NCBI GenBank assembly: GCA_003453835.1
Contig: DMMN01000108.1
Location: 1-8,397 of the forward strand
Direction of reading: 5' to 3'
DNA from: Bacteroidota bacterium
GTDB lineage: Bacteria > Bacteroidota > Ignavibacteria > UBA10030
Length of the DNA: 8,397 nt
Shown here: piece after piece, positions 1 to 5,391 of the stretch
Numbering within the stretch: position 1 is the first letter of the stretch
Layout of the letters: each line of letters starts with the position of its first letter
Notes under the pieces: model-generated
The model's input: only the letters and a program-made list of their open reading frames with translations
What the model was told of the DNA's origin: nothing
Database searches by the model: none
Translations under genes and position numbers: made by a program

Positions 1-338
1 CGGACAAGGTAGGTCAGATCGCGTCGGCGAGCGAGCAGCAGGCAGGCGCCAGCGAAGAAATCTCCAAGAATGTCGAAGCGATCAGCGCGGTAACGCAAGA
101 GACGGCCGGAGGTATTCAGCAAATCGCACGGACCGCCGAAGATCTGAATCGATTGACGGAGGGCCTGCAGACGTTGATGGCTCGTTTCAACCTGACGACG
201 GTCGGCGAGCGTTCAGATGCGCCCCGATCTGAAAGACCAAAAGGGGAACAGCGCGCAAACGAAATCCCGACGCCGAGAGCCCCACGTCGAGTCAAAAAAG
301 TATACAACCCTGTGGCAGCCATTGACGAAGTTCAATGA
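1..338 (+). CDS. Methyl-accepting chemotaxis protein, C-terminal end only (5' truncated)
   Basis: This is the distal end of a chemoreceptor, read from base 3 to the TGA at 336-338 (111 visible residues). The first ~64 residues are the heptad-patterned, Ala/Ser/Glu/Gln-rich C-terminal helix of the MCP signalling hairpin, ending in LQTLMARFNL, a usual end of that domain. The segment ASASEQQAGA fits the methylation-site consensus (two small residues, two any, a Glu/Gln pair, two any, two small). Its Glu-Gln pair, encoded at 33-38, is therefore a candidate substrate for the CheR and CheB encoded downstream. After the hairpin comes a ~47-residue basic, Pro/Arg-rich tail, probably disordered. It does not end in an NWETF-like CheR-tethering pentapeptide. 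The sensory and membrane portions lie outside the window. The next gene starts 16 bases later, so co-transcription is likely. Confidence 0.93.
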   Translation, partial: DKVGQIASASEQQAGASEEISKNVEAISAVTQETAGGIQQIARTAEDLNRLTEGLQTLMARFNLTTVGERSDAPRSERPKGEQRANEIPTPRAPRRVKKVYNPVAAIDEVQ

Positions 339-354
339 AAGAGCGAAAAACGCT

Positions 355-1788
355 ATGACCATCGAAAGCAAACAGCGAATCGCCACCCTTCTCACACACG
401 ACGATTCCGATACTCGCCGCATGGCTGCCGAAGATCTATCCGAGACCGATAACCTCGCCACGATCAGCGCCTTGACCGCGGCGCTCCAGGACGACAACAA
501 AGGAGTGCGCGACGCGGCATCCCGCTCTCTCGTTTCCATCGGAGGGATCTCCGTTGCGCGTGGTATCGCACACTACATCGCTCACGAGGATATCGTTACT
601 CGCAACCTTGCGGCAAAGCTTCTCATGAAACTCGGTGATGCGACCATTCCTGCACTCCTTCCATTCTTGCGCGATCCGAATCATGATGTGCGGAAATTCG
701 CCGTTGATATCTTCGGCGAAATTAGAAGTGAGGAGCCCATCTACTATCTTCTCCCCCTCCTGAAGGATGCGGATGCAAATGTCTTGCTGTCCACAGTGGA
801 AGCGCTGGGGAACATCGGGAGTCCCGAAGCGCTCGATCCTTTATGTAAGGTCTATGAGACATATCCGTTCGCACGTGCGTCGACGGTGGAGGCACTTGGC
901 AAAATCGCAGAGAGCGGTTCATCCGACTTTGTGCTGGGGAAACTCCGCGAATGTATCGGTGACTCGGAATGCGATGCCGTCCTGCTCTACGCCCTTCTGG
1001 AAGCGCTGGGGGCGGTTGGGACCAGGGAGGCTCTCCACGTCCTCTTCCTCCATCTTGACGAGGTCAGGGGAAAGTTACGCTCCGTAGTGCTCCATGCGAT
1101 CGTTCAGATTGCGGAACGGTGCCACGAAGAGGTTCGTTTTCCGGAGTCGTCTCGGCTCCTCTTACTCGATGCTCTCCGCGATGACACCGAGGCAATACGG
1201 TTGAGTGGGGCAAAAGCTCTCGCGCAGTTCAAAGACGAAGAGTCGACTTGTGCGATGCTCGATGCGCTGGGATCTTCAGAGGAACTCGATTTTCTTCTCC
1301 TCTCCGAGATGTTCGGGCGTGATGCGGCGTTTGAGCGCGCCGTCGAGTTGTTGGAACAGGGGGGGGGTCGAGGCAAGCAGCAATTGATCCTCTTTCTCGG
1401 TAAAACGGTGGACGACTTCGTACGTGCTTCCGAAGGGTACTCGACTCCCGAGGTCGTCTCATCGGTGGTCGCACGAGCCTTCAGGATTGTCTCGATGGAG
1501 TGGCACGAGTCGGATCAGGAGACACGCTCAATCATCGTGGAGTCGCTCTTTCGACTTGACGGGGACCGCGCAGTCGAGATCATGGGACAGATAATTACCG
1601 AGCCCGATCCCTGGCTCCGCGTTCAGATCATTGAATTGCTATCGGCTGTGCGCGACGAGCGGGCATTGGATGTCGTCTCACGACTTCTGGATGACGAGAA
1701 CGAACTGGTCCGCGAAGCCGCGGTTTCGGCGCTGCAAGCCAAAGGTGTCGCCTTGGGTGCAGCCCCCATGAATGATCTTACCTGGTAG
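355..1788 (+). CDS. HEAT-repeat (PBS-lyase-like) protein, probable chemotaxis scaffold
   Basis: From ATG 355 this is a 477-residue protein built almost wholly of ~31-residue helical repeats. Typical units are visible around residues 16-30, 45-62, 77-93, 106-123, 137-154, 172-186, 278-292, 416-432 and 446-463. They follow the HEAT/PBS-lyase pattern in which Asp-x-x-x-x-Val-Arg leads into an Ala-rich helix ending in a Leu-Gly-Ile or similar turn (for example DPNHDVRKFA and DENELVREAA). No signal peptide, membrane segment or catalytic motif is visible. Such solenoids bind proteins; the partner here is unknown, but the position between the MCP and cheR suggests a receptor-array or adaptation partner. 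The frame is open upstream to ATG 217, but that start lies deep inside the MCP gene and the extra 46 residues do not look like HEAT repeats, so 355 is preferred (weak AAAGAG at 338-343). A run of nine G at 1359-1367 lies in the coding region. Confidence 0.9.
   Translation: MTIESKQRIATLLTHDDSDTRRMAAEDLSETDNLATISALTAALQDDNKGVRDAASRSLVSIGGISVARGIAHYIAHEDIVTRNLAAKLLMKLGDATIPALLPFLRDPNHDVRKFAVDIFGEIRSEEPIYYLLPLLKDADANVLLSTVEALGNIGSPEALDPLCKVYETYPFARASTVEALGKIAESGSSDFVLGKLRECIGDSECDAVLLYALLEALGAVGTREALHVLFLHLDEVRGKLRSVVLHAIVQIAERCHEEVRFPESSRLLLLDALRDDTEAIRLSGAKALAQFKDEESTCAMLDALGSSEELDFLLLSEMFGRDAAFERAVELLEQGGGRGKQQLILFLGKTVDDFVRASEGYSTPEVVSSVVARAFRIVSMEWHESDQETRSIIVESLFRLDGDRAVEIMGQIITEPDPWLRVQIIELLSAVRDERALDVVSRLLDDENELVREAAVSALQAKGVALGAAPMNDLTW
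1359..1367 (+). repeat. Nine-G homopolymer inside the HEAT-repeat gene
   Basis: Nine consecutive G encode the end of Gln335 and Gly336-338 of the HEAT-repeat protein. A one-base loss would send translation to a TGA at 1385-1387, and a one-base gain to a TAA at 1401-1403. Either slip removes roughly the last 130 of 477 residues. Long G tracts are slippage-prone in replication and also a common sequencing-error site. The reading frame is intact as given. Confidence 0.9.
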
Positions 1789-1805
1789 GCATGCCGCCCA
1801 AGAAC

Positions 1806-1811
1806 AAGGAG
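1806..1811 (+). promoter_or_regulatory. Shine-Dalgarno site that sets the cheR start
   Basis: AAGGAG lies 11 bases before GTG 1823. It supports that GTG rather than the in-frame ATG 1772, which overlaps the end of the HEAT-repeat gene and would add 17 residues unlike CheR. Confidence 0.75.
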
Positions 1812-1822
1812 ATTGTCGAATC

Positions 1823-2704
1823 GTGACTCAACCAATCACCGTTATCGCTCAGCCCGGCCTCAGCTCGATTCCGCCGCTTTCGGATGAAATGTTCATCCTG
1901 TTGCGGGAGTATATCTACGATCGGACGGGCATCTTCTTCCCGGAGAAGAAGAAATACCTCCTGGAAGGTCGGCTCGGGAAACGCATTCAGTTTCTTAGGC
2001 TGGATGGGTACGAGGAGTACCTTCAGTTGTTGAAGTATGGATCGAAAAAAGAGGATGAGTTCGACCATCTTTGTGAGGCTGTCACCATCAATGAAACGTT
2101 CTTCTATCGGAATGAGCCCCAATTCGACGTGCTAGAGCAGGTCATCATACCGGAGCTCGTCGCGGCAAAACAATCCGTTGGCCCGCCAAAATTGCGCATC
2201 TGGAGCGCGGCTTGTTCGACCGGTGAGGAACCATATACAGTGGCGCTGCTCTACTTGGAGAAGCTGCGACATCGTTTTCCGGCGCTCAGTGTGGAAATCG
2301 TCGGCACGGACATTAACGCATCAGTCCTCCAAACGGCGACGAAAGGATCCTACGGCGACTATTCGGTTCGGAATCTGGCGCCTCAGTATCTTGAAAAGTA
2401 CTTCATCACCGGCAACGGACGATTTCATCTGAAGGACCCCGTGAGAGAAATGGTCACGTTTCAGTATCACAATCTCTACGACCGCGGGCAAATGCGTATG
2501 AAGAGGAACTTCGACATTATCATGTGCCGGAACGTCTTGATCTACTTCGATATGAAGTCGAAGATTCAAGTCGTGGCCGAGCTGTACAACAACCTGAACC
2601 GCGGCGGCTACCTCCTGATCGGCTATTCCGAGCTGCTCCATGGGATATCATCGGCATTCAAAATCAAGAGCTTTGCAAAAACGACTGCATACAAGAAGGA
2701 GTAA
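1823..2704 (+). CDS. cheR: CheR, chemoreceptor glutamate O-methyltransferase
   Basis: CheR transfers methyl groups from S-adenosylmethionine to receptor glutamates, the slow adaptation arm of chemotaxis, in the cytoplasm. The 293-residue product has the usual length. Residues ~20-85 form the helical N-terminal domain (FILLREYIYDRTGIFF, then YLLEGRLGKR). The family signature TINETFFYR is at 88-96. The SAM-binding loop WSAACSTGEEPY is at 127-138, with the acidic TDIN at 162-165 and CRNVLIYFD at 235-243. GGYLLIGYSE at 261-270 is the usual late beta strand. All key motifs are intact, so the enzyme should be active. The GTG start is chosen because AAGGAG precedes it. The gene follows the HEAT-repeat gene by 34 bases and is followed by a receiver gene after only 6 bases. 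The visible MCP has no pentapeptide tether, so recruitment would be pentapeptide-independent or use another receptor. Confidence 0.97.
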   Translation: MTQPITVIAQPGLSSIPPLSDEMFILLREYIYDRTGIFFPEKKKYLLEGRLGKRIQFLRLDGYEEYLQLLKYGSKKEDEFDHLCEAVTINETFFYRNEPQFDVLEQVIIPELVAAKQSVGPPKLRIWSAACSTGEEPYTVALLYLEKLRHRFPALSVEIVGTDINASVLQTATKGSYGDYSVRNLAPQYLEKYFITGNGRFHLKDPVREMVTFQYHNLYDRGQMRMKRNFDIIMCRNVLIYFDMKSKIQVVAELYNNLNRGGYLLIGYSELLHGISSAFKIKSFAKTTAYKKE

Positions 2705-2710
2705 CATAAC

Positions 2711-3076
2711 GTGAGCAAAACAGTTCTGGTGGTAGATGATTCCGCGACAGTGAGGAAATTTGTTGCAGCGTCGCTGAGTCTAAAGGGGTTTCGGGTGATC
2801 ACTGCTGCTGACGGTATGGAAGCACTCGAGAAAATGCCGCAGGAGAAATTCGATCTCGTGATCACGGATCTCAACATGCCGGACATGGATGGGTTCGAGT
2901 TCATCAAGAACCTGCGCGAGACGCCGGAATATGCCGGCATCCCGATCATTATTCTCTCCTCGATTGTCGATCAGGAAGAGAAGGATCGGGGTCTGCAGCT
3001 TGGCGCCTATTCTTACATCGAGAAGCCCTTCAGCGTCGAGAAAGTTCAGCGCGAAGTGGCGCGTTTCCTGAACTGA
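2711..3076 (+). CDS. CheY-like single-domain response regulator (first of two)
   Basis: This is a 121-residue stand-alone receiver with no output domain. Visible active-site residues are the acidic pair Asp9-Asp10, phospho-acceptor Asp53 (in ITDLNMPDMDG), Ser83 at the switch Thr/Ser position, the aromatic switch Tyr102 and Lys105 in EKPF. It should accept phosphate from CheA. The start is GTG 2711 with AAGGAG at 2696-2701, 9 bases upstream and overlapping the end of cheR, so the two genes are tightly coupled. Compared with the second CheY in this window it has Leu rather than Trp after the phospho-Asp and Ser rather than Thr at the switch. It is clearly a paralog, not a copy. It may be a phosphate sink, an adaptation regulator tied to CheR, or a second output; the sequence does not decide. 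Confidence 0.93.
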   Translation: MSKTVLVVDDSATVRKFVAASLSLKGFRVITAADGMEALEKMPQEKFDLVITDLNMPDMDGFEFIKNLRETPEYAGIPIIILSSIVDQEEKDRGLQLGAYSYIEKPFSVEKVQREVARFLN

Positions 3077-3086
3077 CCCGGCATGA

Positions 3087-3100
3087 CTGGCGGCCGCCAG
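3087..3100. repeat. Perfect 14-base GC-rich palindrome
   Basis: CTGGCGGCCGCCAG equals its own reverse complement and begins 10 bases after the stop of the first cheY. It has no loop-forming spacer and no T run follows, so it is not a standard intrinsic terminator. It could be a binding site for a dimeric regulator, part of a transcript-end hairpin, or chance in GC-rich DNA. Confidence 0.6.
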
Positions 3101-3374
3101 AGAGGAGAGAGGCTGTGGGAAGCGATCGCCCGAGACGGATCGAGCCAAGAACCGCCGGGCGAAGATGCGTTGACGCCCCGTAAATCCCTAGTAGCCATAG
3201 GAATTATCCGACCACAGAATCAATCCACGACTGATGTTATTAGCGGGCATGAGACCTTACATTGGAAGCGACATTCGATCATATGAGAGACATCAACGAT
3301 TGAGCGGTTCTCTCCATTGCCGGAACCTTGGCGTCGTAAAAAGACATTCGTCAAACATTCACCAACTAACAATC

Positions 3375-3379
3375 AAGGA
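3375..3379 (+). promoter_or_regulatory. Shine-Dalgarno site that sets the second cheY start
   Basis: AAGGA lies 7 bases before ATG 3387. It supports this start over ATG 3396 (three codons in) and over the in-frame ATG 3234, which would add 51 residues with no receiver character. Confidence 0.75.
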
Positions 3380-3386
3380 TAACACA

Positions 3387-3779
3387 ATGTCAGCTATGAA
3401 AATCCTGGTCGTCGATGATTCGATTACGATTCGTCGCATCATCATCAACGCGCTCAAGACCATTGGCTACACCCAGGTCGCCGAGGCCAATAACGGAAAG
3501 GACGGGCTTGCCAAGGTTGCGAACACTGCGGTGGACTTTGTGATCACCGATTGGAATATGCCTGAGATGAATGGCCTGGAATTTACCAAGGCCCTCCGTG
3601 CCGAAGGTCCTACGGCAGACTTGCCGATCTTGATGATCACGACACGCGGAACGGAGAACGACGTCATCGAAGCCCTTCAGGCAAAGGTGAATAGCTACAT
3701 CGTCAAGCCGTTCACCCCCCAAGAGTTGAAGGAGAAGATCGACGAAATCGTCAGGTCGATGGAGATGAAAGCCGCATAG
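3387..3779 (+). CDS. cheY: CheY, chemotaxis response regulator (second, classical type)
   Basis: This 130-residue single-domain receiver closely follows the canonical CheY pattern. It has the acidic pair Asp10-Asp11, phospho-acceptor Asp55 in TDWNMPEMNGLEF (the same DWNMP core as enterobacterial CheY), Thr85 in LMITTRG, the switch Tyr104 and Lys107 in VKPF. Phosphorylated by CheA, such proteins bind the flagellar switch and change rotation, and CheZ dephosphorylates them. The immediate downstream genes encode two CheZ-like proteins, which makes this the more likely motor-output CheY of the two in the window. The start is ATG 3387 with AAGGA 7 bases upstream. A 105-base gap follows before the first cheZ-like gene, so the coupling is looser than for cheR and the first receiver. 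Confidence 0.95.
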   Translation: MSAMKILVVDDSITIRRIIINALKTIGYTQVAEANNGKDGLAKVANTAVDFVITDWNMPEMNGLEFTKALRAEGPTADLPILMITTRGTENDVIEALQAKVNSYIVKPFTPQELKEKIDEIVRSMEMKAA

Positions 3780-3884
3780 CCCTTGTCGTTTGCCCTCCGG
3801 GTGCGTGGTACCGCCCCGCGGTGATCAATGATGTGAGCGAAGAATACAATGTCTTTCATTCATTACACAAAAGCGTAGGCGAAT

Positions 3885-4673
3885 ATGAAACTCCAAGAGC
3901 TAGATGGAATTCTGGAGAAGATGTCCGAGCTCAAAGTGTTCTTTGACTTTGGCCAGCGGACAGTCCCTCTTCTGGAAGAAGTGATCGGCTTTGTTCAAGA
4001 AGTCGGCCCCGTTATCGAGGGGATCAAATCTCTTGTCGACGTCACTTCACAAAAACTCCCGAAGGCCTCCGAGCAACTGGGAAAGGTCAACCAGTTTGCG
4101 GAGCGTGCATCAAACGATATTCTCAATACCGTGGACAGGATGATCGCGAATATCGAAAGTATGCAAACGCCGGATCATAACCGCGTGGGCGGCGACATGG
4201 TGGTCCAGACTGCGGAAAAGGTGGGGGCCGTCGTCGATGTGCTGGCGAGGAAGTACGGGGGAGACGAGGATCTGGTGGAGCTTCTGAACGTGTGGGATCT
4301 GCATGCGCAAAGCCTGAAGGCGCGCGGCAACTCCAACGAAATTCAATCGAAACTCGAACACATGCGCGACGACTGCACGAATATCATGATGGCTCTTCAG
4401 GTCCAAGACATTACGGGCCAGCAGATTGCCGCCGTGATCGGCCTGATGCAGGCGGTGGATGACGTCCTTCGGAGACTCATCTCGGAAGTTACGGACGCCA
4501 TCCAATTGACCCGGCCGCTCACGCAGGTCGAGATCGCCCAGCCTCCGGAGTACGTAGGGGTCGACGAGCGAAAGAGAATGGTCGATTCGCTGCTGCAGAA
4601 GGCACGCTCCGGCGATCTGCAACTGGAGGCCGGTGCAACTCTAGACAAACACATACCAAACCCGGTGTCATAG
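3885..4673 (+). CDS. cheZ: CheZ-like CheY-P phosphatase, paralog 1
   Basis: This 262-residue, mostly helical protein has the CheZ architecture. The N-terminal helix of the hairpin includes KLPKASEQLGKVNQFAERAS at 57-76, resembling the helix of known CheZ proteins that starts with Ile-Pro-x-Ala. The second helix carries the active-site signature QDITGQ at 174-179. Asp175 and Gln179 correspond to E. coli Asp143 and Gln147; the Gln positions the water that attacks the phospho-aspartate of CheY-P. Near the C-terminus RMVDSLLQ (231-238) resembles the CheY-tethering peptide of CheZ (Val-Asp-x-Leu-Leu), but 24 more residues follow it, whereas in E. coli it ends the protein. The extra N-terminal ~50 residues and the inserted region ~95-150 distinguish it from paralog 2. 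An upstream in-frame ATG at 3849 runs into a TAG after nine codons, so ATG 3885 is the start; its ribosome site is weak. Confidence 0.85.
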   Translation: MKLQELDGILEKMSELKVFFDFGQRTVPLLEEVIGFVQEVGPVIEGIKSLVDVTSQKLPKASEQLGKVNQFAERASNDILNTVDRMIANIESMQTPDHNRVGGDMVVQTAEKVGAVVDVLARKYGGDEDLVELLNVWDLHAQSLKARGNSNEIQSKLEHMRDDCTNIMMALQVQDITGQQIAAVIGLMQAVDDVLRRLISEVTDAIQLTRPLTQVEIAQPPEYVGVDERKRMVDSLLQKARSGDLQLEAGATLDKHIPNPVS

Positions 4674-4714
4674 GAGATTCCCTAACCCACCAAACATTCT
4701 CAAAAGGCATACCT

Positions 4715-5338
4715 ATGTCAGAGCAAAATCAACTAACGAAGGAACTCGAAACAGGGGCAGTGGAAAGCGTCGTGCTCGCCCTTCACAAGGTCATTAACCT
4801 TCTCGATCGCATTAAGACGGCAATCGAAGAAAGCTCGAACAAGATCCCGAGAGCATCGGTGCAGCTTGATACGGTGACCCAGGCGACGGAGATGGCGACG
4901 GTGGAGATCCTGAACGTTCTCGATACGATGACGCTGAAGGTCGGCAACGTGGAAGAGGAACTGGCATCTCTGAAGCCCCACGTCGGAATGCGTGCCGGTG
5001 AGACCGTTCTCGAAGGGATCGGGCAACATCTGGAAGATATTAAGCAAGATACGATAAACATCACGATGGCCCTCCAGGTTCAGGATATTACGGCACAACG
5101 GATTGCCGCGGCAAATCACCTGATCGAGTGCGTTCGTATGGAGCTGATGCACGAGCTCAGTTATTTCGAAAACTCGGGCCAGCCGCCGGCGAAAGAAGGA
5201 GGCTCGAAGAACAACGGGGAGGGAGAGCGAAAAGAAGGCGCCACCTTTGACCGCGACGCGTTGTACAGGAAATCTTCCGACCACCAGGAGCGCATCGACC
5301 GCGTTGTGCAAGAGTGGAAAGAGAAACAGGGGCAATGA
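4715..5338 (+). CDS. cheZ: CheZ-like CheY-P phosphatase, paralog 2
   Basis: This 207-residue product is a second CheZ-family protein, about the length of E. coli CheZ (~214). The first helix holds KIPRASVQLDTVTQATEMAT (43-62), which aligns residue for residue with paralog 1. The second helix carries MALQVQDITAQRIAA, with Asp124 and Gln128 matching the catalytic Asp/Gln pair; the usual Gly before Gln is Ala here. A low-complexity, charged, Gly/Pro/Lys-rich linker (~152-178) leads to a C-terminal helix with QERIDRVVQEW (191-201), similar in pattern to the CheY-binding tail of CheZ. AAAAGG at 4702-4707, 7 bases before ATG 4715, supports the start. It begins 41 bases after paralog 1. Both enzymes look active, so this is a duplication followed by divergence rather than a decaying copy. 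Confidence 0.85.
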   Translation: MSEQNQLTKELETGAVESVVLALHKVINLLDRIKTAIEESSNKIPRASVQLDTVTQATEMATVEILNVLDTMTLKVGNVEEELASLKPHVGMRAGETVLEGIGQHLEDIKQDTINITMALQVQDITAQRIAAANHLIECVRMELMHELSYFENSGQPPAKEGGSKNNGEGERKEGATFDRDALYRKSSDHQERIDRVVQEWKEKQGQ

Positions 5339-5391
5339 GCACTTGAAGACCCGGACAGTCATCCACTCGCTGCTACAATCCGAGCAACCGC

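Larger units (their letters stand above)
3077..3386 (+). other. 310-base intergenic gap between the two cheY genes
   Basis: This is the only long gene-free stretch in an otherwise compact cluster. Near its left end is a perfect GC-rich palindrome (3087-3100). The right half (roughly 3181-3386) looks more AT-rich and reads as a leader. Short open frames exist (ATG 3083, and an in-frame extension of cheY back to 3234), but none has a ribosome site or recognisable protein pattern. I found no convincing sigma-70, sigma-28 or sigma-54 promoter and no stem followed by a T run. An internal promoter for the downstream block cheY-cheZ-cheZ-cheA is plausible from position alone. Confidence 0.5.

Noticed and set aside
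217..354. Upstream in-frame extension of the HEAT-repeat gene to ATG 217
   Set aside because: It overlaps the coding end of the MCP by 122 bases, and the added residues are basic with no HEAT pattern.
3087..3100. Intrinsic terminator after the first cheY
   Set aside because: The palindrome has no loop spacer and no following T run; purine-rich sequence follows instead.
3181..3200. Sigma-28-like promoter (TAAA followed by GCCATAGG)
   Set aside because: The spacer is 9 bases rather than about 15 and the second element is a poor match.
3083..3286. 67-codon open frame in the gap after the first cheY
   Set aside because: No ribosome site before its ATG, no recognisable protein pattern, and it begins next to a palindrome. 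Chance open frame.
3328..3356. Sigma-70-like promoter (TTGGCG, 17 bases, TCAAAC) before the second cheY
   Set aside because: The -10 element is a poor match; too weak to annotate.
3849..3878. Nine-codon open frame just upstream of and in frame with the first cheZ-like gene
   Set aside because: It has no ribosome site and ends at TAG. Could be a leader peptide, but nothing supports that.
3352..4699. CAAACATTC occurring at 3352-3360 and 4691-4699, both in leaders before a start codon
   Set aside because: Nine matching bases at different distances from the starts (35 and 24) are plausibly chance.
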